Shown: positions 23,009 through 33,471, counted from the first letter of the stretch. The stretch is 64,000 nucleotides of DNA from Nemophila menziesii (GCA_029959085.1 JARWIR010000027.1:4464001-4528000); one strand, 5' to 3'. A program made the numbers and translations. The notes: generated by a model not told the origin, from the letters alone.

Positions 23009-23245
23009 CTTATGTTTCGTTAGCGTGTGGGTTATCTATTTCGAGTTTTAGATTTTAATTAGTCTTTATTTTTCAGTCTTTAGTATAGTTTTTAGTTTTT
23101 ATTTTTCCAGATTTACGCTTGTGGTTTGCTTTAGTCTTTTTCAGGTTTCACAGTGTCTAATTCTTGGCCTCCCCTATCGGAGCCTGAGAGGAGCTTCAGA
23201 CCTTACAACAAACGAGTTCGTGAGGAAAGAGGCTTGATAAGAGTA

Positions 23246-25975
23246 ATGGCAGCCCGAGATCCACCAGTTGGAGGAGGTCAACAAGATCCTCCCCTTGGTG
23301 CTCAAGATCCACCACTTGGTGGACAAGAAGGACAACAACTACCAGTAGGAGGAGGTAATGGGCAGAATAACCTTAATAATCAACGAAACCGAGTTGAACA
23401 AGATCTACCTGGCCTTAATGTACCATTCCATGTTCAACCCATCGGTTACCGCCCTCCTGAGATTCCGAATATCAAATTTAGACCCGATCCGGGTATGCTC
23501 AGTCAATTTCAAAGTTTCGGACTCTATACTGGTACAGCAATACAAGATCCGGTAAAAGCGATTCAGAAGTTCATGCAGATTTGTGATGCCTACATTACTC
23601 CTGGCATTACACGCGAGCAACTGTATTGTCATATGTTTTCGTTTTTCTTGACCGGAAGAGCTAGCGATTGGCTAGAAAGACAACCACATGGAACCATTCA
23701 TTCTTGGAGAGAACTTCAAGCCGCGTTCTTTAACCGATTTTATCCGAAGAGCATGAGACTTAAAGATCAAGCCGAGCTTGCAAGATTTTGCCAAGAAGAT
23801 GGAGAAACAGTGGGAGAAGCATGGACAAGGTTTCAACAAAAATTAATTAGATGTCCGCTCCATGGTTATACACCTGCTCTACAACTTGCTATGTTCTATG
23901 AAGGTCTTAATGATAAAGGTAGAGAAAAGGTGGATAACATTGGAAAGGGTCATTTTGTGTCCATGAATCACAATGAAGCTTCTGAGGTGTTAGAGAACAT
24001 TATGGAACAAGAAAGAAGTTGGCCTTCAACGCGAGCTTCTGTAGCAAAGACCCGAGGAACACTTCGTTTAGATGCAGAAACTACGAATTCAGCTCAAATA
24101 TCCTCATTAGAAAATCAAATCAAGGAGCTGAGAATCGCGATGGAGAAGAATTTAGCCGCTACAAAAGTAGTTCAAGAAGCACAAGGTTGTCAACAATGTG
24201 GAGTTAACGATCATTCATGGGAAGAGTGCGAAGCAAATCCGCAATCTGTTTACTTTATATCCAACCGATGGGGCAACCGCAACCATCCGGGTATGCAGTA
24301 TTCAAATCCACAAGGGGCCGCTAATCCTGGTCATTATCAACCGCGACGCCAGAACAACTCTTACCAACAGAGAGGTCAGTACCAAAATCAATATCAGAAT
24401 AGACCTGTTCCTCCACAACAACCTGCTCAAGATGCCTATACCGATTCATTAGATCAGAAAGCCCTACCTCAGTATCTGCAAGAAGGATCTATGGATAATA
24501 CACAGATAGTGCAAGCTCTAGAACGTTTGAACACGACTCTTAACACTCAAGAAGAGAAGGTCCGAGGACACGATGCCATACTTCAGATGCTAAGTACTCA
24601 AGTGACACAGTTAAACAAAGTGTTAACTAGTGTAGTAGAACAAAAAGAAGTAAAGGCAATCGAAGGAGGTGAATACAAGGATGAGTTCGAAGCTTGCAAG
24701 GCTATATGCCTTGAAATTGAAAAAGCGAAAGAGGAAGCACCACATGCTGCCATTAGTGCCGTAGAAGTTCCCAGTATTGAAGAAGAACCAACCAAGTCCA
24801 GCCCCGAGGAATCTGTTTATGTGGAGGACGATCAAGAGAAAGACGAATTCATAGAGCTACTGAGGAAGGTGCAAGAGGAGATTCGATCGGTAGTGGAATA
24901 TGCAGCTGAGTTGGCTAAAGAGAAAGAGGAAAAAGCCTCAAAGGAGGAATCGAAAGATGAAGTGGCACCTGCTGTGCTAGAAGAGAAAGAAGAAGAGAAG
25001 GTGGAATCGCCACCTATTGTTCAACCAGTGTCACCAACCATTCCTGATACAAATCCGAGCAATGACAATGTACTCAAGACATTTGTAGAGGCGTACCAAC
25101 CTGAAAATATTAACGCCCAAATGCTTGAGATTGCGAAGAGAGGACTTACACCGCAACAAGTATTTACGCAAGTTATTCCTGAGAAAGAAGCGAGTGTAGA
25201 GATCCCGAAAGAGAACCTGAGGGTTTCGAGAAGAAGTGAAAAAGAGCTACCAACAAAGCTTAAAGATCCGGGAAGTTTCAACCTTCCTATTCAACTGCAT
25301 GGTATGCTCAAGGTGAAAGCTATGTACGGTGTGGGTTCTGGTGTGAATCTTATGCCTAAGTCCGTGTTCGAAAGACTTGGACTTCAGAAATCAGAGAAAA
25401 CTCCAGTGAAGTTGCAGTTTGCTGACAACTCAGTGAAAAGGACATGGGGAACAGTGGCGGACGTCTTAGTCCGTGCAGGTAATATCGCCATCCCTACTGA
25501 CTTTGTTATTCTTGAGTTTGATGCAAATAAGCAGGTTCCAATCATACTTGGACGGCCTTTCATGGCCACAAGTCAAAGTGTGATCAACTTCCAAGAAGGG
25601 ACCATCACCCTTCATGCAAAGAATGTATCCGAGACCTTCTATGTCTTGGGTAAGAAACCTAGAAAGTTAGATGCCACAGTTCCTATCATCCACAGCCTTT
25701 CACATCACAAAGTCCCTCCTGAGAAGATCCACTTAAAGCCTGTGGATACCGAGCCAAACATTGAGGTTGGGGTTGGCCATGAAGTTCTATGGAAAGCTCA
25801 CAAACGCGAGAATAGGACACGAAGTTTCAAAGACTCGTGGATGGGACCATTCATTGTCACTAAGGTTGTTTCAGCCAAGGTGATAGAAATTCGCCCCAAA
25901 ACTGGGGTCAAGCGCAGATTAGTTGACGTTTATAGCCTTACTCGTTGTTGGGGAGGCTACATTTGCAAATCTTGA
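23246..25975 (+). CDS. gag: Fused Gag, protease-like and integrase-tail protein of element C
   Basis: A single open frame of 909 codons from the first ATG (23246); the frame is open upstream to a GTG at 23153. In order: Pro/Gly-rich N-terminus; retrotransposon gag core (FMQICDAY ... FFLTGRASDWL ... RFYPKSMRLKDQ) at about aa 105-235; zinc knuckle CQQCGVNDHSWEEC; Gln/Asn-rich linker; a long acidic, probably coiled region; a retropepsin-like fold with IILGRPFMAT but with GVGSG instead of DLGAS, so the catalytic Asp is missing; and finally the WMGPFIVTKV GPY/F-like module of the integrase C-terminus. RT, RNase H and the integrase core are deleted in frame. An open ORF despite the fusion points to recent or continuing use of the protein as Gag; that is inference. 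Confidence 0.85.
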   Translation: MAARDPPVGGGQQDPPLGAQDPPLGGQEGQQLPVGGGNGQNNLNNQRNRVEQDLPGLNVPFHVQPIGYRPPEIPNIKFRPDPGMLSQFQSFGLYTGTAIQDPVKAIQKFMQICDAYITPGITREQLYCHMFSFFLTGRASDWLERQPHGTIHSWRELQAAFFNRFYPKSMRLKDQAELARFCQEDGETVGEAWTRFQQKLIRCPLHGYTPALQLAMFYEGLNDKGREKVDNIGKGHFVSMNHNEASEVLENIMEQERSWPSTRASVAKTRGTLRLDAETTNSAQISSLENQIKELRIAMEKNLAATKVVQEAQGCQQCGVNDHSWEECEANPQSVYFISNRWGNRNHPGMQYSNPQGAANPGHYQPRRQNNSYQQRGQYQNQYQNRPVPPQQPAQDAYTDSLDQKALPQYLQEGSMDNTQIVQALERLNTTLNTQEEKVRGHDAILQMLSTQVTQLNKVLTSVVEQKEVKAIEGGEYKDEFEACKAICLEIEKAKEEAPHAAISAVEVPSIEEEPTKSSPEESVYVEDDQEKDEFIELLRKVQEEIRSVVEYAAELAKEKEEKASKEESKDEVAPAVLEEKEEEKVESPPIVQPVSPTIPDTNPSNDNVLKTFVEAYQPENINAQMLEIAKRGLTPQQVFTQVIPEKEASVEIPKENLRVSRRSEKELPTKLKDPGSFNLPIQLHGMLKVKAMYGVGSGVNLMPKSVFERLGLQKSEKTPVKLQFADNSVKRTWGTVADVLVRAGNIAIPTDFVILEFDANKQVPIILGRPFMATSQSVINFQEGTITLHAKNVSETFYVLGKKPRKLDATVPIIHSLSHHKVPPEKIHLKPVDTEPNIEVGVGHEVLWKAHKRENRTRSFKDSWMGPFIVTKVVSAKVIEIRPKTGVKRRLVDVYSLTRCWGGYICKS

Positions 25976-26998
25976 CAGAGGTAACACGTCTAACTTTGAA
26001 AGACGTAAAACAAAAGTGCTGTACAGGAGACAACCCATAGTTTTTTTATGTTTTCGTGTCTTTTATGTTTTTAGTTTAAGTTTATTTTAGTTGTTTTTAG
26101 TTAATAATGCATATTTGATAAAGGTATTAGTGTTTTTGGTGTGTAGGAATTGGAAAAATCGAGTTAGGGAACGCGAGGAAAAATTTTGGAGCAAAAGAAT
26201 GCACCCCGCGGACTACCCCACGGTGTACCCCCTATACCGCAGGGATGGTCCGCGTGGTCAAAACACGTGCCACGGTGGAGCCACGGGTTTAATCCAGAAA
26301 CCGGAAAAAAAATCGACCGCGGACTACCCCATGGTCCGCGCCATGGTCCGCGAGCCAAAAACGCGTGCCACGGGGTAGGTCCACGTGTATTTCGACGTAG
26401 AAGGCGCGGAGTACCCCCGCGGTACACCGGACCCTAGTCCGCAGAGCAAAAACGCGTGCCACGGGTGTTAACCAGTGAACAAAAATTTTCAACCATCAGA
26501 TATCGCGGTGTACCCCGCGGTACACCCCATGGTCCGCAGGGGTAGTCCGCACGAGCCGCCAGAGAGAGAAAAGAAAGGGTTTCAAGTTTATAAAGAGATC
26601 TAATGCTTATTATTCCGAATTTATTAAACCTTAAACCTCTTTCTTCTCTCCACAACTCTCCTAACTCCATTGAAGCTCATCAAAACCTTCACCAATCATC
26701 AAAACACTACCCAATCATCAAGAAAAACACATCAAACCTTCTCTCCACATCATTACAAGAGATATTCAAGCTACCAATCATCACCAAATCCATTAAATTG
26801 AAGAATCAAGAGCTCAAAATTTCACAATTCATCCTACAATTTCTTAAATCCAAGCCAACCCATTACAAATCCATCTCACCCACATAGAGATTCATCATCA
26901 ATTCACCTATCCTAGGCCAACTCAAGCTTGTTCAACCATTAATTCACAAGTTCAAATTTCAAGGGTTGCTAAAGCTTTGAGTTGGGGGTTAATTGAAG
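25976..26998 (+). repeat. GC-rich palindromic spacer and ORF3 leader, element C
   Basis: 26195-26560 is a GC-rich run of repeated blocks ('TACCCCGCGGTACACC', 'CCATGGTCCGC', 'AAACGCGTGCCACGGG'). The small ORFs on both strands here reflect the repeats. A TATA-like TTTATAAAG lies at 26587-26595. It is followed by an A/C-rich leader of about 400 bp and a PPT-like TTTGAGTTGGGGGTT (26976-26990) just before ORF3. Confidence 0.75.
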
Positions 26999-28195
26999 AT
27001 GACTAATAGAACAACAATTTTAGCTAACAAGAGGGAGGTGAAGAGTAACAAGGGATTGGATTTAAACAAGAAGAAATCAATTGACAAAGGTGCCAGTTCT
27101 AAATCAAAGGGTAAAGAGAAAGTTGAAAAGAGTGGGATACCTTTGTTTGATCGTAATGGTAAAAAGCTTTATTATTATGCAAAGGAGAAAACTCAACCTC
27201 AACAAGATCTTATACCTATAGAGAAAGTGGATACTTCAAGGGCCCCGAAGACTTCTCCAGAGAGACAATTAAAAGAACTACCTTTTGCCTATGAGAAAGT
27301 ATTCAAGGAAGAAGTTAGAGATGGAGAATACAAGAGATTCTTAGAGCTTGGTGAGAAATTGGGTTGGTCTACGTTCATGGTAAGACGTTCTGAACTATGT
27401 CATGAATTAGTTTTGGAGTTCTATTTAGGCCTCTTTAGCCGAGATAGTAATTGTGTTCCGATTAGAGGAAAGTTAGTTCCTTTCACAGTTGAGGAGATTA
27501 GAAACCACTTCAAGTTTAAGAAACTAAAAGGTTTTTGCAAATTTGAAGAAGCGGTTGCTAAGCGAAAAATCTTTGATGAGGAATTACTTTTTGAGCATGT
27601 ATTAGACAAAGAGAAAGTGCAATCACATAAGGGAGAATTGAAGGCACCTTGGCCTTACAAATATCTTCAAGCAGATGCTAGAATTTGGCACAATTTCCTT
27701 GTCCCTAACATCTTTGGAAACACACGAACTTTGGATGTAACTATGAAGTACGCTCTACTGTTGGACTGTATTTTGAGAGGAGAAGAAGTTGATGTGGCAC
27801 AGTTGATCTATGAGGAGGTGATCCGATTCTCGGTCTCTCCTAAATCAGTTTATAATGTTAAATTTCCTACTATTATCACGTGTCTTGTGCGAAAAGCGAA
27901 TGTAGTATTGGGTGAAGACGAGAAACTTGAATTTAAAGGGAGTTATATTGATAATGCTTGGATCAAGGATATCTTTCGAAGAGCGAGTTCTACTCAAGTC
28001 TCGAAAGAAGAAAAGGAGCAAAATTGGCAAGAGAAGATGGAGGAGCGTTTAACGAAATTTGAAGCAGCTCAAACTTCCTTAGTCAATGATGTGGCACAAA
28101 TCAACGCTAATCAAGTGCACATCATGAAACTCCTTGAGCAATTAACGAAAGGTCCAGCAAATCCTACCTTCGATGTCAATGATGCGAGGCAATAG
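26999..28195 (+). CDS. ORF3 of element C, plant transposon-associated domain protein
   Basis: Intact 398-codon ORF in the env-like position of Athila elements. I took the ATG at 26999 because MTNR starts are shared with ORF3 of A and D. The N-terminus is Lys/Ser-rich and basic. The central part (about aa 95-330) carries blocks also found in D's ORF3: a GWS..../GWKELQ-type block, LVLEFYLGL against FVREFYEGL, VPFTVEEIRN against VPFSIERIRK, and IWHNFLVPNIFGNTRTLD against VWSRFIIPTFFGIKHTSE. This resembles the 'putative plant transposon protein' family (Pfam PF20167, from memory). The C-terminus is probably coiled. No signal peptide or membrane segment is seen, which argues against a classical envelope. 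Confidence 0.7.
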   Translation: MTNRTTILANKREVKSNKGLDLNKKKSIDKGASSKSKGKEKVEKSGIPLFDRNGKKLYYYAKEKTQPQQDLIPIEKVDTSRAPKTSPERQLKELPFAYEKVFKEEVRDGEYKRFLELGEKLGWSTFMVRRSELCHELVLEFYLGLFSRDSNCVPIRGKLVPFTVEEIRNHFKFKKLKGFCKFEEAVAKRKIFDEELLFEHVLDKEKVQSHKGELKAPWPYKYLQADARIWHNFLVPNIFGNTRTLDVTMKYALLLDCILRGEEVDVAQLIYEEVIRFSVSPKSVYNVKFPTIITCLVRKANVVLGEDEKLEFKGSYIDNAWIKDIFRRASSTQVSKEEKEQNWQEKMEERLTKFEAAQTSLVNDVAQINANQVHIMKLLEQLTKGPANPTFDVNDARQ

Positions 28196-29747
28196 CCTCG
28201 AGAGTATGTTCTCTTTCTTCCTTACCATTTCTGTAAATATGTCTATATACTAATTTTAATTTCTATTTTTCGAGTCTTTTTTGAGTCGTGGGGACACGGC
28301 TCATTTTTGAGTTGGGGGTGTGGGGATTCGTTGTCTCTCATCTCCATTTTTCTGTTTTTAGGTAGAAATTAAAATTTTTGATACATGGGAATTAGATGTA
28401 GAGTGTGTTTAATAGCTTGAAAGCATAAGCTCAGTAGATTAATGATAGTAAGTAATATGTTTATGAGCTATATATTTGTATGCTTTGAGTATTTGCAGGA
28501 AAACACACGTTGATAGTAAAGAAAAGATTAGTGAGCAATGCGATAGAAAGTATGTTCGATCTCAGGGAACCTTGAGAAGTGTGTAGGCCGTGAGATCCAA
28601 GCTAGTTGAAAAACCATTTGATGAAAGTGCTAAAGGTAAGAAAATGACTAAATTACATAGTGTAGAAAGTGATTAAGGCAGTTCTTTCATATTTTGAAGC
28701 CCTTGAAGCCTTTTTATACCTTCTCACCTTGTGATATGTGATTTTTTATGCTATATCCTTCTCAGCCCCTTCTAGCCTTTCTAAAGCCTTTTTATTGAAA
28801 CACGTTATAAGCCATATCCTTTAGATTTTAGGACTTTTCCATATGACCCGCACTCGAATCGCGATGCATAGACAGTTGTTTTAGAGCTTGAGTTTGGGGT
28901 GGTGGGTCCACCATATTGGGAATTGTTATTAGGTTGGGATTTTTGAGCTTATTAATTGTGCTTTGTGCTTTATATTGGTGATGTTTCACGATTTGTATTG
29001 TAACCCTTTGCCGGGGTAATAGTGAATGAAAAAGAAGCTTCGAGCTAAAATTGCCAACAAGGGCATTAAAAGAAAAAATATATATATGAGAAAATAGCGT
29101 GATATCTCAACATTAAAAAGAGAGTCATAGCTAGGAAATTGATTTGAAAAGAAGAGAAAATATATATATTCGGACCGGCAAAGTGGATTTTTATGTGAAC
29201 ATCTTAAGCTTTAATTGGGTTATTGGGGATGCTAAATTGTGCATCAAGGAATTCATTGGGTTGAGTGAGAAACGTTTTATGAGAGTAACTCAAGCTCTAG
29301 GGCGATTCGTTGATGGCTAGTGAGGAGAGAGCCAAAAGCTCACTCCAAATTATCCAAATATACTATCATACCGTCCCTAAGCCTACATTACAACTTTAAA
29401 GACCTTTGATTCTTTTCTATGTAATTGAGAAGTGATTGAGCCATTAGAGAGTAGTTGAGTGGATCCTTGCATACTAGTGAGGTTTGATGAACAATCTATA
29501 GCTCTCTTGGGGAACTGAGTAAAGTTCCAATCCTTCTTACATTGCGAAACTAATCTGATCTTGAATTCAAGTCGTGTTGACTGTGGATATAAGAAGTGTA
29601 CAGGTATGTAGTTTATGAATATTATTGCATGAAATTTTCTGATTTATGTGCTTTAGGTTTATTCTATATAGTCTGCTATGCTTTTTCCCTTGTGTTGAGA
29701 ATTTTATAAGTGTGTATTTATAGACTTCCCTTTGTTTTTATCCTTTA
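28196..29747 (+). other. Conserved structured 3' untranslated region, element C
   Basis: No credible ORF. It contains the stem-loop GAGTCGTGGGGACACGGCTC (28283-28302), a PPT-like tract (28305-28326), a second G-rich tract (28884-28906) and paired arms CTTTGCCGG (29006-29014) and CCGGCAAAG (29175-29183). Confidence 0.7.
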
Positions 29748-29783
29748 TTGTATCGGGACGATACAACTTTGAGTTGGGGGTCT
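29748..29783 (+). other. Stem-loop and polypurine tract, element C
   Basis: Stem-loop TTGTATCGGGACGATACAA (29748-29766), then TTTGAGTTGGGGGTCT up to the LTR start. Confidence 0.85.
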
Positions 29784-31313
29784 TGATGTCTCCTTATTTG
29801 TGATAGACTAATGTTAGGATGAGACATCATTTTAAGTGATTTAGAAGTCAATAATGTCGATTTTCTTGAGTTTAAGTGCACTTTCCTATTTTGTGTCTTG
29901 ATTTGTAGAATTAATATTTTTAGAGCATATTGGGTTTAATTGTTTATTTAGTGTGAAGATTTAAAGATAATTATGGAGCTTAATTAGAGTCCAAGTCAAA
30001 TATTACAACTTATGGAAAGAGATTAGCATGGTAATTGGAGATAAGGAAACAAAAGCTAAAAAGATGGAAAAGGAAAAGCTGCCTAAATCTGGGATTCTGC
30101 ATACATGTCCAAAGATGTGGGTTTTTACCTAAGAAATAGGCCGATTTTGGTAATTTCCTTCTAAAGGGTCAAGATAATTCTGTTGCGATTCTTTTGGTAT
30201 ATTATGGAGCAAAATCCGACCAATAACGAAGAAGATATGCTCAAAACGGTGCAGCAGTGTTTATCTTTATTTCCATACGAATTTGAGTTGGGCTAGAAGT
30301 CCATTACCTTAACTATTCCTCAAGAAAACGAATTAGGTCTTCTAAACACCTATAAATACACCCTTATATCACTTGTAAATCATCCTTGCCTCATAGTAAT
30401 TAGTTCTTAAGGTTTTATTCTTCCAGTTTATTGTAGAGAGCAAGATGATGTCTTTTGTAATTTCTTTTAGTTTATTTCCATCAGGTATGAACTAAACTCC
30501 CTATAGCTTGGGTTTTGCATCATGTATAAACTATGAATTCTAATTCTTCTATCTAAGTTCTTTGGGAATTATATGTTTTAATCTGATATTAGCTACTTAC
30601 TTTATATTTGCTTATGTGTTTTGATTTAATGTATTTCCTAGAACTGATCACTTTAGGATTGTTTTAGTAGTAGTTAGATGGTCTCCTTGACAGGGTGTTT
30701 AACTATTGAACCACCACATAATGTCTAGTGTCGATAGCAGTTCTGACAAAACATACTTCTAACTAGATAGTCATTAGGGTTTGTTTTAATCACCATATCA
30801 CCAATTGATTGTAGTGTGCTGGATAGGGCCTTAGTGGCGTTTGATAACCCTATTTGATTCCTCGTCTTGGTTGTGCCGTAGCCCCCTTAGTCGCTCTCAA
30901 GGACTAAGATTGGGGAATTTAGAATCCTGACTAAGTATACCAAGAGCTAATATTCTCCCTTATGAACTAGATTTATAGATAGAATTAGAAGGATTAGTGC
31001 ATACTAGCAAAACCTAAGCTATACTTCTCATCTCATATTCTTAATCTTTTACTTTATTGTCTTTTATTTCCCTAGTTTTAATTAGTAATCTCGAATTCTA
31101 TTTGCTTTACTTTCTGTCTTTTAATGATTTACTTTTACTCGTTATTAATTCCTACGCGATTAACACACTTAAGTCCCTGAGAACGAACTCTACTTATCAT
31201 TAAAACCTGCATACGTCCTATAATACTTGCAGTACTGTACCTGTCTAGGGTGAGAGTGCGTAGTTTTCCATACTTAAATTTATCTTATTTTTATCACACC
31301 CTAGGCGACACCA
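29784..31313 (+). repeat. 3' LTR of element C
   Basis: Starts TGATGTCTCC and ends GGCGACACCA. The TGGAG duplication follows directly. Confidence 0.95.
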
Positions 31314-31318
31314 TGGAG

Positions 31319-32358
31319 CAAGAGATCACTCGTGGGAATACTGCATGAATAATCCAGCTTCAATTTCCTTCATACCTTATCAAAGAAACCATTATTATGA
31401 TGGTTATTATCAATCCCAAGGAAATTACGCTGATTATCAGCCCCCACAAAATTACAATTGGGTCGGAGATCAACAGACTTATTATCATAATAAACATTAT
31501 CATGATGATTATTATCAACCACGACCACAATCTTACTATCCTCCACAACCTATCTATCAAGAAGCGCCGATTTATAATGAAGCTTATCAAGAACCACCTC
31601 CTTATTCAATGCAGCAAACCGTGCAAGAGCAAACTTCGAGTTCGAATTCAACCATGGCTAAGATAATGAACCTAATTGAAGATATGGAGATTAACCAGCA
31701 AAGATTCCAAAACTCACAGAATGCGCTTAAGAAGATGGAGCGGACAGTGTCACAAATGGTGAATAAACTTCAAATCTTTGCAGAAGGGCAACTCCGAAGT
31801 GGTACTAGTGCTCCAGAAAATAATGTTTGTCATGAAGTTGAATTAAGAAGTGGAAAACAACTACCTCCACCAAGACCAGAACCAGAACCAGTCCCTATTC
31901 CAGAAAAGGGAGGAGAAGAAACAACAGAAGATAAGGTCGAAGAGGTAGTTGAACAAAAAAGTGTCCCAGAGAAGACACCAGAAAAGAAAGAGATCCCAGT
32001 GGTAAGCAACACATGTCCTCCACCACCATACCCTTCACGTGTCAAAAAAAAGGACAATGATTTGGAATTCAAGAAGTTCGTTGACATGGTGAGAAAGTTA
32101 GAGATTAAAATACCGTTTGTAGAAGCTCTCAAGAGAATGCCGACATATATAAAATTCATAAAGGACATTCTTTCCAACAAACGAAGATTCGAAACTGAGG
32201 ATATGAGTGGATCATCAGAGGAGTGTGATACTATCGAGTTACCACCAGAAACACCCCTTCCCACGACATCTTGGATGGCACCATCCATGATTATAAAGAA
32301 TCGATCTGAAAAGTTCGTGGGAATTAGAGGCAAAGGGTGGAAATTTCGTCATCCTTAA
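31319..32358 (+). pseudogene. gag: gag remainder of element B joined to a short integrase-tail remnant
   Basis: Continues the zinc knuckle broken at 21455 (the His and last Cys lie here, followed by CMNN). A Tyr/Gln/Pro-rich stretch, a coiled segment (MAKIMNLIEDMEINQQRFQNSQNALKKM, split for reading at 31653 onward) and the charged Pro-rich linker seen in element A follow. The ORF then jumps, near 32220-32270, to SWMAPSMI, which resembles the SWMGPFIV start of the GPY/F module in C, and ends at 32358. Protease, RT, RNase H and the integrase core are gone. The part from the ATG at 31345 to 32358 is open. Confidence 0.72.
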
Positions 32359-33471
32359 TCGAGGTAACACGTCTAACTTTAAAAGACGTTAAACAAAAGT
32401 GCTATACGGGAGACAACCCGTGATTTCTTTTATGTTTTTACGTTTCCAGTTTTTTTAATTTAATTTTAGTTTAGTTGTTTTTAGTTGATATTGCATATTT
32501 GAGAAAGGTATTAGTGTTTTTGATGCTTAGGTATTGGAGAAATCGAGTTCGGGAGGAGAAAACGAAATTTTTCGGAAAAATCAGACCCTCGGTCCGGTAT
32601 ACCGCGCCTTAGCCCCGGTATACCGCAGAGGAGAAAACGCGTAATACGGGTAGGTGACACGGGTTTTATGCCGAGATTAAAAAAATCAGGAAAATCAGCT
32701 CCGGTATACCGGGCCCCATGGCCGGTATACCGCCCACACTCGCTGTGTCGGAAAAAAAAAATTGACACAATCTGAGAAAACTTCGGCAAGTCATATCTTT
32801 GCGCTCGGATGTCGGAATCAGGTGATCTTTGAGCCTAAACTGCATAACTTTTCGAGATCTAGTTGTTGGGGAGGTTTTCGTTCCCTACTGGTATACCGGC
32901 CAGAAGTCCGGTATGCCGGCCAGAAAACCCGTGCCACGGGGTGTCACCACGGGTTTTATGCCTAGAGGAAAAATTTCGAAAGCCAGAACTCCGGTATACC
33001 GGGCCCCACGGCCGGTATACCGCCCGGAACTGCTGGAGAGAGAAAAAAATCGCGTTTTTCAGGTTATAAGGGTGAGGAGGTTGCTCTATTACGAATTTTT
33101 CAATCCTTAAGCTTCTCCTTCTTCCCCAAAACTCTCCCAACTCCATGGAAGCTTCATCAAACCTTCCTTAATCATCAAAACACTACCCAATCACCATAAA
33201 AACACATCCAATTCATTCCCCACATCATTACAAAGAAGATTCAACCACCCATATCATACCAAAACCCCTTGAATCCAAGAATCAAAAGCTTAAATTTCAA
33301 AATTCATCCTACAATTTCTTAAATCCAAGCCAATCCATGAAGAATCCATCTTACCCACATAGAGAATAATCATCAAATCACCCTTCCTAACCCAAATTAA
33401 GCTTGTACAACCAATAATCAAAAGTTCAAATTTCAAAGAGTGGTTAAAGCTTGAGTTGGGGGTCAATTGAG
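32359..33471 (+). repeat. GC-rich palindromic spacer and ORF3 leader, element B
   Basis: Two related GC-rich blocks (about 32585-32745 and 32890-33030) carry the perfect palindrome CCGGTATACCGG or parts of it, with 'GGGCCCCATGGCCGG'-like links. Between them is a 'CACGGGTTTTATGCC' motif that is repeated. A TTATAAG box near 33065 and an A/C-rich leader follow. ORFs here are repeat artefacts. Confidence 0.72.

Larger units (their letters stand above)
21451..31318 (+). mobile_element. Element C: young non-autonomous Athila-type element nested in B
   Basis: Element 21456-31313, flanked by TGGAG (21451-21455 and 31314-31318). LTRs of 1529 and 1530 bp are almost identical, so this is among the youngest insertions here. 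It has an intact primer site, one long Gag/protease-like/integrase-tail ORF, a GC-rich spacer, an intact ORF3, the conserved 3' region and the polypurine tract. RT, RNase H and the integrase catalytic core are absent, so any transposition must use enzymes supplied by another element. Confidence 0.95.

Noticed and set aside
23153..23245. GTG at 23153 as the start of the element C fusion ORF
   Set aside because: Plant translation rarely starts at GTG. It may be a mutated ATG, but the first usable ATG is 23246, so the shorter protein is reported.
26999..28195. ORF3 as a true envelope glycoprotein
   Set aside because: No signal peptide, transmembrane segment, Cys pattern or cleavage site is visible; only the genomic position suggests env.
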